Source: Macrotis lagotis (taxonomy: Eukaryota > Chordata > Mammalia > Peramelemorphia > Peramelidae). From it: a DNA stretch of 64,000 bases. The notes under the pieces were generated by a model, which worked only from the letters and a program-made list of their open reading frames with translations, searched no databases and was not told the DNA's origin. Position 1 is the first letter of the stretch, and the number at the start of each line of letters is the position of its first letter. The position numbers were made by a program, and so were the translations under genes. Location of the stretch: positions 172,379,579-172,443,578 of the forward strand of contig NC_133658.1 in NCBI RefSeq assembly GCF_037893015.1, read 5' to 3'. Of the stretch, positions 10,787 through 21,170 are shown piece after piece.

Positions 10787-10889
10787 TTGTAAATCTGCAA
10801 TGAAGATGCGTAGGGTATGCCCCGTTTTTGTTTTTTTGCTTTTTTTAAAATATATGTATGTATAAGCGAAATGCAACCGAAAAGCTTAC

Positions 10890-11069
10890 CTTTCTGACAC
10901 CACTAAAGCCGTGTTCTGCAGCAACTTGACGGGCATCTTCCTCTTCCCCCGTGTGCAACTCAACCAAAAACTGATTAGTAAAGACAGGTCTCTCGGCAGA
11001 TGCAAAAATCATAATACAGAGCAAGACCACAGCAGCCTTCCACTGGGGCGAAACACTTCCTCCCTGCAT
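10890..11069 (-). CDS. PCSK2: PCSK2 (prohormone convertase 2), first coding exon
   Basis: PCSK2 is a subtilisin-like serine protease of neuroendocrine secretory granules that cuts prohormones such as proinsulin, proglucagon and POMC at paired basic residues. This exon gives 60 residues beginning MQGGSVSPQWKAA. They are a basic N-terminus, a hydrophobic signal-peptide core (about residues 11-24, cleavage probably after ASA at 25) and the mature start ERPVFTNQFLVELHTG, which closely matches the human protein (ERPVFTNHFLVELHKG) from memory. The exon continues through AAEHGF to GVRK, the start of the propeptide. It ends in AAAG followed by the donor GTAAGC at 10889-10884, phase 0. The ATG at 11069-11067 has A at -3. 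Compared with human there appears to be one extra residue near position 8 and a Ser before GVRK. The catalytic triad lies in later exons, outside the window. The family assignment is very secure; only the exact species form is unknown. Confidence 0.96.
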
Positions 11070-11450
11070 CTTTCTTGGGGGTCTGAAAAGTGCAAAGAGG
11101 TGGCGGATAGATAAGGTGGAGTGTGTGATGGTTAGGGTGGAGCAGGAAATCTAAGTCGGTGGAAATTAAAAAAAATAGTTTAAAAGAAAAGATTTGGGGG
11201 GTGGGGTGGGAGAGGTTGATCCTAGAGAGCTTGGGAGACCACAAAATCAGAGTGTATTTTCCTCCAGGATTTTGGATGTTGGGGAATGGGAAGCCGCGTA
11301 AGTCAGATGGTCCAGCTCCTTGGAGGGGATGTGAGTGTAGATGTGTGTCTATGAGAGGGGGGAAGGAGAGCCAGAGCGGCTGTACTTGATGCTAAATCTG
11401 CATTTTCAGCTCCTCCTCATCTAGAATTCAACAGTGACCAGAGGAGAGCA
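11070..11450 (-). other. PCSK2: PCSK2 5' untranslated region (approximate)
   Basis: This is sequence directly 5' of the PCSK2 ATG on the minus strand, without interspersed repeats. The upper limit is inferred from the end of the GC-rich promoter block, because no cap site can be read from sequence. Part of the stretch nearer 11.4 kb may be core promoter rather than transcript. A 5' UTR of a few hundred bases is usual for this gene. Confidence 0.55.
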
Positions 11451-11459
11451 CCAGCCCCG

Positions 11460-11467
11460 TGACGTGA
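11460..11467. promoter_or_regulatory. CRE-like site
   Basis: TGACGTGA matches the cAMP response element TGACGTCA at 7 of 8 bases. It lies just upstream of the presumed PCSK2 start region. cAMP responsiveness would suit a neuroendocrine gene but is only inferred. Confidence 0.5.
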
Positions 11468-11478
11468 CGCCCGCCAAA

Positions 11479-11486
11479 GGCCAATC
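11479..11486 (-). promoter_or_regulatory. CCAAT box (NF-Y type)
   Basis: GGCCAATC on the plus strand (GATTGGCC toward PCSK2) is an NF-Y core sequence. It sits about 12 bp from the CRE-like site, a spacing often seen in TATA-less promoters. Confidence 0.5.
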
Positions 11487-11604
11487 CCAGAGCAGAAACA
11501 TGAGAGCCCCGCCCCACTTCTCCTTCTGGCTCGATTTGGGCCCGCCTCCCGGGGGGCGGGGGGCGGAGGAAGAGTTGGCATCGGTGCCGGCCCTCCCCCG
11601 CTGT

Positions 11605-11625
11605 TTCAGCACCCTGGAGAATTCC
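11605..11625 (+). promoter_or_regulatory. REST/NRSF (RE1) left half site
   Basis: TTCAGCACC equals the left half of the RE1 consensus at 9 of 9 bases. The right half fits poorly: GGAGAA stands where GGACAG is expected. REST keeps neuronal and endocrine genes silent in other tissues, so a site at a PCSK2 promoter makes sense, but binding to this degenerate copy is unproved. Confidence 0.4.
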
Positions 11626-11660
11626 TCCATTTCTCAACCCAGGAGTAGAGCAAGGCAAGG

Positions 11661-13105
11661 AAAATCCCCCTAACTGTAATCAGCTATCAGCATGATGTCA
11701 TGGTTGGTGTAAATCAGAAGCACCGGGAGAGGGAATTACGGTGCGTGGAGCTCTCCCAGCAACCTGGAGGATTGGAGGGACTAGGCTCTTTCTCTCCCGC
11801 CACCTTTCCTCCTCTACCCCAGCAAAGCAAAGCAAAGCAAAGCAAAGCAAAAAGCAAAACAAACAAACAAAAAAAACCTATCTCTTTCCCTTTTATATAA
11901 CGAGACTTAAGGCAAGCCCATTCTTTTTTTGCCGTATATTTAGTTGTTCTTGAGCCCGATACTGATACTTTCGGCAATATCTTGGGAGGAAGCTTCCTAC
12001 CCTTCCTTTGATTGATAGATAAGGGGGTTGGCAGCACCTATACTTGGCATGGATTAAGACATTCCTGCCTGGGTGAGGGGCTCGCTGGAAGCTTTCTCCC
12101 TATTTAAACAGCAGAAGCGGGGGGTGCAAGGACAGCGGGGCTACGAGGAGGCTGTCAGAGTCGAATTCCTTCCACTGCTCAACAATTTAGGTTACTAGAC
12201 TAGACTTTCCGAGGAATACTGCTCTTGTGAGCAGCTACTTGGTGGAGACAGCATTGGTTAGTGAAACCTCATGTCACATGTTTACACAAAGACCTGGCTT
12301 TAGGAGCGGGACTGACGACCAGCTTCCTAGGCTGTCTTCTCAGACTTCAGACTGGCCGAATTGACACGGATGCCCAGCTCAATGCCAAGGATAAGTCAGA
12401 CAACGCCACAGTCTACCTTGGTGCTGCAAGAAGGCAAGGCACACTGGAGGTTTGTGGCAGGAGCAACTGTAAAAACCTTTTTCTTTGACTTTATGCTAAT
12501 TCAGTCAAGGGGGCAAAAATAAACTAAGTCACTCAGTTCCAGGAGAGTGCACTCACATTAAATGTTCTAATTGCCTCCATGACTTCTCCTTTCACTGAGT
12601 GTGGGAGGAAGTAGATACACAGTATTAGTGACTATATGATCAGGGCTCTTTTAAACAACCCAAATTTTCATTGCTACAGACAGTGCAGGATAATTACTCT
12701 GTACGATACTGGATTGCCATCCCCAGTCCATTTGGTTTGCAAAGTTCAAATCCAGTTCTAACTAGATAAGAGACAAGCGATCTTTTCTTAGAAGCCAAGG
12801 TGTTTGTACCTCAGCCAGAAAGGACTGTATATATCAAGCAGTTATGCAACAAGCACAGAAGTTTTTTTCCCTTCTCTTTGGCACATTGAAAGGGGAATGT
12901 GATTGTTTTTAATTTATGTAAAACAACAACAAACCAAGGAGATTTTTTTTTTTTGCATTATGCCCATATGCAAAGAAAACACTCTGGTTGCAGGAGAAAC
13001 AGATCTAGACTTATTTGCACTTTTGATGCTTCCTTAAAGCAAGTCTTAGGTAATTTGCACACGATTTCTTTCCTGAAGATATTCTTAGTTGATGTTCAAT
13101 CCACA
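11661..13105. other. PCSK2 upstream region, largely repeat-free
   Basis: About 1.4 kb of mostly unique DNA upstream of the promoter. It contains an (AAAGC)n-like run at 11821-11860, a TATTTAA motif at 12101-12107 on the plus strand, and an HNF4-like CAAAGTTCA at 12740-12748. No conserved coding frame is recognised. Confidence 0.5.
11821..11860. repeat. (AAAGC)n short tandem repeat
   Basis: Six consecutive agcaa-type units decaying into an A/C-rich run. Confidence 0.85.
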
Positions 13106-13109
13106 AATG

Positions 13110-13285
13110 AAAGATAAAATGAAAAGAGCATAAAGAAAGGCATCAGGAGATCTGAAATGTAGTGCAGTTTCTGTCAGGTGTCTATATGACCTTTGGTAAG
13201 TCACTTTTTCCCTCATTAATAAAATAGGGAGGTTGCATTAGCTGATGTCTAAGATCTCACCCACCACCATATTATGATTCTATAA
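13110..13285 (+). repeat. MIR
   Basis: Sense MIR: gacctttggtaagtcacttt, then ttaataaaatagggaggttg, then ctaagatctcacccaccacc. Confidence 0.65.
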
Positions 13286-13289
13286 GTAG

Positions 13290-14340
13290 ATTACATTTAA
13301 ATGATCTTCCTCCTGGGTCAATGAACTTTGATTAATACTCCCAGAGCTTTTGATTTACTAGTAAGATCTACTTAGTTGCTGGGCATGTCTAGTTTAAAGT
13401 AAGAGGACTGCAAAAGAATAAATTAGCATGAGTTTTTCAGTGACTGAAGGTGAAAAGAACAAGGACAAAGTCATTATAGAAATCGTCACTACTACAAATT
13501 GCAAGATTTCCTTGGATTCTCTGATTGTTTCAAGATCAAATCTCTGTGAGAAATATACATAATTATTTTGATTTGTTTCAGTTTGAGAAATATGATTCTC
13601 TGATTACTCTTTTCACTCCTGATCCCCTAAAGCTATTCTGAACAATGTTAAATTAAGGCATATCTTCTGATGGTTTTAGTATCTCCTTTTGAGGCAGTAA
13701 ATCACCTTTCAACACCAACACCACAGGTTTACTCTTTTTCTTCTTCCTTTCAGATCATACTTCCAAATGAGAGAACCATCTGGCATGATAAATGTGATGT
13801 GGAAAAGTAGACTTGCTTCGTATAGACAGTCTTATATTGATATTGGGAAAGATTATTAAAAATGTACCAATTATTACTGATTCAAATATCATGGAAAAAG
13901 TTTAAACAGCAGCAACTAACATTTTAATTTTCAGAAAAATAACTCAAAGCACCTCAAACAAGTGAATTTCAAAGATTATAGGTATTTTATAAAATATTGT
14001 TGCTAAAGTGATATGTCTCTTTGAAAAGAAATACACCATTTTTTCTATGCAAATTACTAACTTTTCCCAATCACATTTCAATATCTAATTTTCAAAATAA
14101 ATTCAAAAGCAAAAACTAGGTGAGTAGATGATGATGAAGTACTTGTTGGTTGAAAGGCTCACACAGGAACACTTAGCAGACCCATGACATTATGCATTTC
14201 AAGCAATGTCACGGAGAAGAAAGTTTAGACTTCTTCTAATTGACCCCAAATACTAAAATCCAGGAGCCATGGCTGGTAGGGGCAAAGCAGTGAATTTAGA
14301 ATTGCGATAAGGAAAAAACAACAACAATAATAATCCTAAC
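13290..14340. other. Upstream DNA, no gene seen
   Basis: About 1 kb without a nameable repeat or coding frame. Candidate regulatory sequence because of the distance (2-3 kb) from the PCSK2 start. Confidence 0.45.
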
Positions 14341-14535
14341 TATCTGAAACTGTAAAGGGTTGCCTTGGAAGGTAGTGACTTCCCTCCTTAGGTGAAGTCT
14401 TTAATCAAAGGCTGAATGACCACTTGTTAGGCATGCTATAGCAGAACTTTTTCAATATAGTTTGTACTAGATGGTCATTGAGTTCCCTTCCAGCTCTGAA
14501 ATATGGATATTCTTTGAATGTTATTTGCTATAATA
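14340..14535 (+). mobile_element. CR1-type LINE 3' fragment
   Basis: ggtagtgacttccctcctta, then aatgaccacttgttaggcat, then gttcccttccagctctgaaa. This matches the end of the CR1 element at 25.6-27.0 kb. Confidence 0.6.
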
Positions 14536-15084
14536 TTCATATTTAAAATTTACTTTAATAATAACATTTTAAGGATCTGTGATCCTTTTATGTCTCAATA
14601 GAAGGGTTTTATGAGTCTTTATACCTCCCCCAAATTAAGTACTATGTTTTCACTTTCTGATATGAACCTTTCTGAACTTAGCTAGGCTGATGCAATGATA
14701 ACAGACACATATTCTCTCATAAGAGCATGCATTCTGGACCTTTCTAGCTTGCTTGAACTTATATTCTATAGGCATAGATTTAGAATTCTTTGAGCACCCA
14801 GGGTAGCCTCCATTTAACAACCAGATATCAAGGTAAAATTTTAGTGGATTTTAGTAAGATTTTCAGAGCTTAAGACCCTGAAAAATTACATACAAACTAC
14901 ATAAATCAAGAATGACTGATATTGCAATATTTAACAGGGCACAGAATTAAACATTCCAACAACATTTCAAATAACTAGAGAAAAAAATCACTTTCACATC
15001 CCAACACTGAAGTTCTAAAACAAAACAACTTCACAGGTAAGAAGAGGGTGTTGTGTTGTTATTAATATTATTATTATTATTTAT
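14536..15084. other. Intergenic DNA, no feature seen
   Basis: No coding or repeat signal recognised; a (TTA)n run lies just before the next SINE. Confidence 0.45.
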
Positions 15085-15218
15085 GTTTTTGCAAGACAAG
15101 TGACTTAGCCCAAGGTCACACAACTAGTTAATTCTCAAGTGTCTGAGGCTGGAGTTGAATTCAAATCCTCCTGACTCCAGGACTGGTGCTCTATCTGCTG
15201 TGAACACCTAGCTGCCCC
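15085..15218 (-). repeat. Marsupial tRNA-type CORE-SINE
   Basis: Antisense copy, tail to ctagctgcccc, moderately diverged. Confidence 0.88.
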
Positions 15219-15339
15219 AAGTGATTATTTTTTTAAAGGGACCTTATTCAACTACCATATGAAAATAAGGTAGTTTATTAAGTTTCTGGTTTTGTTGCTG
15301 GTAATTATGGAAGACACTATCTTAATGGAAAATGGTAGT

Positions 15340-15715
15340 TTTGTGTAGTGAAGTGTTTCTTGGGAAAGGGATCAGAAGATTTGGGTCTCAGACTCTATCA
15401 TTAAAAATTTAAATAACATCATGAAATAATTTACTCTCTATGACCTTCAAATGTAAAATGTGTGGAGTAGATGATTTTGAAGGAATTTCCCACTATTGAA
15501 ACTTGAGAATTTTATGATTTAAGAAAAATATCAGAGTATTGTGGTACAGGGATATTAGAGAGTCTGAGTTCATACCCTATTTCTGATGCTCACTATCCAT
15601 GTGACCTTAAAACATGATACTTTACTTCTCTGAGACTCAGGGTCTTTCTTTGTAAATGACATTGAACTAAATGACTTCCAAGGTGCTTTTCAGTCATAAT
15701 CCTATGATCTATTAG
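15340..15715 (+). repeat. Two MIR-like copies in tandem
   Basis: Two sense fragments: about 15340-15525 (tatgaccttcaaatgtaaaa and gaaggaatttcccactattg) and about 15540-15715 (gtgaccttaaaacatgatac and ttgtaaatgacattgaacta). Confidence 0.55.
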
Positions 15716-15789
15716 TGAATGTATTATCATATATAAAAAAATCATTTCTATTTCCTGAGAAATGTGCAAAATTCATTTCCATTCAACTC

Positions 15790-16030
15790 AACTCAATGAA
15801 AATGCATTATATATCCACCAATAACATGGCAGTGTTCTAGGTTCTATGAAAATATATTAAGCTGGATATTCGAGAACTCATATTTCACTGGGAGAGATAG
15901 ATGTCAACAAAGCCAGAGCCAGCTATGAAAAGCCTTAACCACAAAACTGAGGAATTTATTTTCCATCTTAAAGGCAATAGAGAGCAACTAATGTTCTTAG
16001 AACAGGGGAATATCATAATCAGGCTTGTGC
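15790..16030 (+). repeat. Unnamed old dispersed repeat
   Basis: gagccagctatgaaaagcct, ccatcttaaaggcaatagag and ggggaatatcataatcaggc fit a widespread old mammalian repeat whose other parts recur in this window. I cannot name the family. Confidence 0.4.
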
Positions 16031-16061
16031 CAACCTATGTTACACTGGTAGCTTTTGATAT

Positions 16062-16090
16062 ATTATATATATATATATATATATATGCAA
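16062..16090. repeat. (TA)n microsatellite
   Basis: Pure alternating TA. Confidence 0.9.
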
Positions 16091-16229
16091 TATATGAGTT
16101 TATATGTGTAAATCAGTTTATATGTAATTGCTAAAGTAATTAATTTCAAAATTGTAATTTACATGTAATTGGTAAAGTAATTATTTTCATAACAATCCGT
16201 GATAAAATTAATGATAACATCTATAAATG

Positions 16230-18424
16230 AAGGAAGCAAAAAAGTGTATGCTTCAACTTAGATTCAGAGTTCATTGATTCTCTTTCTGGAAGTGAATAGC
16301 ATTTTTCATCATGGGTCCTTTGGAATCCTCTTGGATCAATGTCTTGGTCAGAGTAGCTTACTCTTTCACAGTTGATTATTCTTATTAGGTGCTGTTACTG
16401 TATACAATATTTTCCTGCTTCTACTTATTTTACTTGGCATGAGTTCATTTAAGTATTTCTAGGTTTCTGAAGCCATTCTTCCTATAATTTCTTATAGTAC
16501 AATAGTATTCCATTGCAATCATATTCCATAACTTATTCAGCTAATCCATAATTGAGACATCCCCTCAATTTCAAATTCTTAGCCAGAATAAAAAGAACTG
16601 CTATTAAGTATTTTTAAATAAATAGATCCTTTTACCTTTTTTAAAAACACTTTGGGTGGTCATAAAGTTTTATAACCCTTTGGGCACAGTTTCAAATTGT
16701 TCTCTAGAATGGTTGGATTCATTCATAATTCCAATATCAGTACATATGTCCCAATTTTTTTTGCATTCCCTCCAGCATTTATCATTTACCTTTTCTGACA
16801 TGTTAGCCAATCTGGTAGGTCTGAAGTAATATTTCAGAGTGTTTTTAGTTTGCATTTCCCTAATCCAAAGTGATTTGAAACATTCTTTTCATATGACTAT
16901 TGATAGCTTTTATTTCTCCTGAAACTGCCTGTTCATATCTTTTGACTATTTATCAACTGGGGAAAGGCATGTAATTTTTAAAAATTTGGTTCAGTTCCTC
17001 ATGTATTTGAGAAATTGAGGCCTTTATCAGATAAACTAGTAAATCCAATCCCACCTCCTACCCTCACTTGTTTCTTGTTTTCTTCTAAATTTGGCTTTAT
17101 TGGTTTTGTTGAAGCCAAACTTTTTAAATTTTATGTAATCAAAATTATCCATTTTACTTTCTGTGATCCTCTCTATCTCTTGTTTGCTCACAAACTCTTC
17201 CCTTCCATAGATTTGAAGGCACATTTTTCTAAGGATTTTTAATTTATGTCTAACTCATTTAACAACTTTTATCTTAACTTTGGTCTATAATTTCCTCCAA
17301 ACTGTTTTCCAATTTTCCCAGAAAATTATGAATTTTTACTTCAAAAGATTGAATCTGTTGGTATATCAATGAATAGATTACAGTGATCATTTACTATTAT
17401 GCATTGTGTACCTAATCTAGTCCATCCATCCATTTCTTAGCCAGACCAGAGTATTTTTATGACTGCAGTTTTGTAATATGGTTCAAAAGCTGGTACAGCC
17501 AGGCCTCCTTTCTTCTCATTATTTCATTGATTCTCTTGATATTCTTGACCTTTTGTTCTTCCATATGAATTTTTAAATTATTTTTTATAGATCTATAATA
17601 AAATTGTATGGTAGTTTAATTGGTATAACAGTTAATTCAGCTTGCCTATAAGTGATTAATATTTCTCCAATTTTTAGATGTCTTTATTGTATGAAAAGTG
17701 TATTTTTTAGTGTTTTTTTGCAAGGCAATGGGGTTAAGTGGCTTGCCCAAGGCCACACAGCTAGGTCATTATTAAGTGTATGAGGTCCAATTTGAACTCA
17801 GGTACTGAGCCACCTAGCTGCCCCCCAAAGTGTTTTTAAAGTATGTTTATATAGTTCTTGGGTTTGTCTTGATAGGTTAGACTCCCAAGTATTTTCCGTT
17901 TTCTGTAATAATTTTAAATGGAATTTCTTTTTCTATGTCCTGTTGTGTTTTGCTGGTTGTATGCTGATGTTTTATGTGTTTATTTTATATTCTGCAACTT
18001 TTGTTAATTATTATTTCAACTAGTATTTTAGTTGATTCTCTAGGATTCTCTAGTACAGGATCATATTTTCAAAGCGTTTAAATTTTGTTTCCTCATTACC
18101 TATTTTTTTATTCATTCAATTTCTTTTTCTTGCTCTATTGCTATAGCTAGCATTTATAATACAATATCGAATAATATCAGTGATAATGTACATCCTTATT
18201 TCATACCTGATCTTACTGGGAAGGCTTCAAGTTTATCTATCACCCTTACAGATAATACTTATTCTTGATCTTTTGAGAGATAACAATTTATCATTTTAAG
18301 AAAGGTGCCACTAATTCCTATACTTTGAAGTGATTTTGATAGGAATGGGTCTTGTATTTTCTCAAAGGCTTCTTTTCTGCATCTATTAATATAATCAGAT
18401 GATTTTTGCTATTTTTGTTATCAT
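16230..18424 (-). mobile_element. L1, 5'-truncated, split by a SINE
   Basis: Antisense L1 running from near the 3' UTR into the reverse-transcriptase part of ORF2. The frame 16855-16670 (minus) reads like the ORF2 C-terminus, with NDKCWRECKK in the place of the Cys-rich motif. Later text (tcttgaccttttgttcttcc, ttatttcatacctgatctta) matches ORF2 upstream parts. Many breaks; a SINE sits at 17708-17826. Confidence 0.88.
17708..17826 (-). repeat. Marsupial tRNA-type CORE-SINE in L1
   Basis: Antisense copy with part of the middle missing. Flanked by aaagtgt-like repeats of the L1 target. Confidence 0.9.
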
Positions 18425-18590
18425 TATAATATTTTGTTTCCCCCAATTACATGTTAAAACAAATTTAAACAATTATATGTTTTGAGTTCTAACCCTCCTT
18501 CCCTTGCCTCTCCCTGAGATACTAAGCATTTGACATAGTTATATAATCATGTAAAAAACATTTCTGAATTAGTCATTTTGCTGCATTTTT

Positions 18591-18736
18591 TAAGGTTTTT
18601 GCAAGGCAGTGGGGTTAAGTGGCTTGCCCAAGGCCACACAGCTAGGTAATTATTAAGTGTCTGAGGCTGGATTTGAACTCAGATACTCCTGACTCTAGGG
18701 CCAGTGCTTTATCCACTGTGCCACCTAGCCACCCCC
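18591..18736 (-). repeat. Marsupial tRNA-type CORE-SINE in L1
   Basis: Full antisense copy, close to consensus and therefore young. Confidence 0.93.
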
Positions 18737-19298
18737 AAATTTGTCAAGAAGACTTTAATTTTTAAAAATGAAATAATAATGAAAGAAAATGAAAATATCA
18801 TTTTCAGTCTATATTTAAGCAGTATCACTTCTTTCTCCAGAGGTGGATGGCATGCATCATCATAAATCCTTTGGATTACCTTGGATTATTATATTGCTGA
18901 GAAGAGCAAAGTCATTCAGAGCTCTTCATTGTACAATATTGACATTACTGTATATAATGTTTTCCTGATTCTGCTCAATTCACTTTGCATCAGTTCATGT
19001 ATTTTTCTGAAATCATCCTTCTTGTCATTTCTTATAGCATAATAATATTCCATCATAATCACATGTCATAGTTTGTTCAGACATTCATCAATTGATGGAC
19101 AGCCTCTAAATTTCCACTTTTCAATCAAACAAAAAGAGCTTTTCTAAATATTTTTTGTACAAATAGGTCCTTTTCCTTTTAATGATGTCTTTGCAAATAG
19201 GTCTACCTGTGGTATTGCTGAATCAAAGGCTATGCGCAGTTTTATAGGTTTTTGGACATAGTTCCATATTGCTCTCCAGAATCTTTGGATAGGTTTGC

Positions 19299-19345
19299 TA
19301 GGTGGCACAGTGGATAGAGCACAAGCTATGGAATCAGGAGGACCG
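19299..19345 (+). repeat. SINE head fragment in L1
   Basis: ctaggtggcacagtggatag followed by agcacaagctatggaatcag: only the first 45-50 bp of the SINE is present. Confidence 0.8.
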
Positions 19346-20789
19346 GAATGGTTGGATCAATTCATAACTCCATCAAGAGTGCTTTAGTGACCCAGTTTTT
19401 TCACATCCTCTCCACTATTTATCATTTTCCTTTTTTGTTATTTCAACCAATCTGATAGATGTGAGGTGGTATTAAGAGTTGTTTAAATTTTTATTTTTCT
19501 AATCAATAGTGTTTTAGAGCATTTTTTCACTAGACTATAGATACTCTCATTTCTTTGAAAACTACCTATTCATTTCTTTTGATGATTTATCTAGTGGGGA
19601 TGACTTGTGTTTTTATAAATTTGACTCATTTCTCTGTATATTTGAGAAATGAGACCTTTATCAGAAATAATTATTGCAAAAAATTCTCTCTACCCTTGTT
19701 TTCAGTTTTCCTCTTAATTTTGATTATATTAGCTTTGTTTGGGAAAAATATTTTTAATTTTACATAATAAAATTATCTATTTTACATTTTATAATACTCT
19801 ATATTTTCTTTGGTCCTAAAATTTTCTCTTATCTATAGGTCTGACAAACTATTTCAGGCTCTTCTAATTTTGTTTTTATTATTAATACGCCAATTATGCA
19901 TAGTTTTCTAATATCAAATGATCCCTGAATTACAAATATAAATCCCATATGGTCACAGTGTATGATTTTTGTGATACATTACTGTAAATCTCCTTCCTTG
20001 TATTTTATTTAAATTCTTTGCATTAATATAAGTTAAGTATCATTAAATAAATTAGGCTATAATTTTTTCTGTTTTTACTCTTCCTAGTTTAGATATCAAA
20101 ATACTATTTTTGTCATAGGAATTTGTTAGAATTATTTTATCTATTTTTTCAAATGGATTGTGTAGAATTGGCATTATTTCTTAAAATATTCAGTAAAATA
20201 CACTCGTAAATCCAACTGGTCTGGGAATTTTTTCTTAAGTTCATTTATGGCTCATTCAATTTCTTTTTATACATTGGGGTAAGCACTCTATTTCCTCTTC
20301 TATTAATCTAGACAGTTTTTATTTTTTAAATGTTCATCTATTTTATTTAGATTGTCAGTTTTACTCACATAATTGGGCAAGATAACTTATGGCAATTGCT
20401 TTACTTACATCTTCATTTATTTTCATTTTTTATATTGGTAATTTGGTTTTCATCTTTTAAAAAATCAAGTTAACCAATTGCTTATCATTTTATTGTTTTT
20501 TAACTAGTCAATTTTAATATCCAATTTATTAATTTCTACTTTGATTTTTAATGCTTCCTTTTTTGGTGTTTAATTGGGAATTTTAAATTTGTTCTCATAT
20601 TTCAATTTTCTTGAAATTAAATGAATTAACAAATACTTGTACTCAGTTCAGATTCAAAAAAGCCACATATATATCCTGTTCCCTCAAATCTTGTTTTCTA
20701 TAAATGAAAGACTTTTTTTTAGATTTTTAATTATAAAATTGTATAAGTAGATGTGCCAAAATAGTATCTTAATAGTATCTTGTTAATAT

Positions 20790-21030
20790 ACTTGATGACC
20801 TTTGAATCAGAAGGATCTGAATTCGAATTTTTCCTTAAGCATTTAATAGTTAGGTGGTCACAGGCAACTCACAACCTCTCTCAGACTCAATTCCCTATTA
20901 GACTAAGTAGTGATAATAATAATAATAGCATTTTCCTTACAGAGTTGTTGGAAGCTTCAAATGAGACAGTGCATGTAAAAATTCTGTGCAAACTCTAAGG
21001 TTCTATATAAATGCCAGTTAATATCATTGT
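20790..21030 (+). repeat. MIR-type SINE
   Basis: Sense: caggcaactcacaacctctc, ttacagagttgttggaagct, then ctatataaatgccagttaat. Confidence 0.7.
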
Positions 21031-21111
21031 TATTTCATTCCTTCTGTTGTAAGTTGTTATGGTACTGGGAAAAAATTAGCCTTAAATAGATTTACTATTA
21101 AGAAAGAATAG

Positions 21112-21170
21112 GCAAGCCACTTAACCCCATTTGCCTTGCAAAAACCAAAAAAAAAAAAAGTTAAAAAAAA
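21112..21170 (+). repeat. SINE tail fragment
   Basis: ggcaagccacttaaccccat plus ttgccttgcaaaaac and an A-run: the last third of the young SINE. Confidence 0.85.

Larger units (their letters stand above)
1..10889 (-). other. PCSK2: PCSK2 intron 1, 5' part
   Basis: Everything below the exon 1 donor lies in the first intron of PCSK2, which runs off the left edge. Intron 1 is known to be very long in mammals, and no second exon (continuing the propeptide toward its RRR and KKR cleavage sites) was seen here. The content is interspersed repeats, a 7SL pseudogene and purine-rich microsatellites, listed separately. Confidence 0.88.
11440..11660 (-). promoter_or_regulatory. PCSK2: PCSK2 CpG-rich, TATA-less promoter
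   Basis: This is the only dense CpG cluster in the 64 kb and it lies 370-590 bp upstream of the PCSK2 ATG. Reading toward the gene it contains a REST-like half site (11605-11625), G-rich GC boxes (about 11539-11576, and ccccgcccc near 11517), an inverted CCAAT box (11479-11486) and a CRE-like octamer (11460-11467). No TATA box is seen at a sensible distance from the exon. A GC-rich promoter without TATA is, as far as I recall, what is described for human PCSK2. The sites are seen; their use is inferred. Confidence 0.75.
18425..20615 (-). mobile_element. L1, second 5'-truncated copy
   Basis: A new L1 3' UTR (cccccaattacatgttaaaa) starts where the first copy ends. The order is 3' UTR, ORF2 C-terminal part and ORF2 reverse-transcriptase region, with several deletions. 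A SINE lies at 18591-18736 and a SINE piece at 19299-19345. Confidence 0.87.

Noticed and set aside
12261-12488. 75-residue frame in unique DNA upstream of PCSK2
   Set aside because: No protein similarity recognised and no clear splice or Kozak context; mentioned only as part of the possible divergent transcript.
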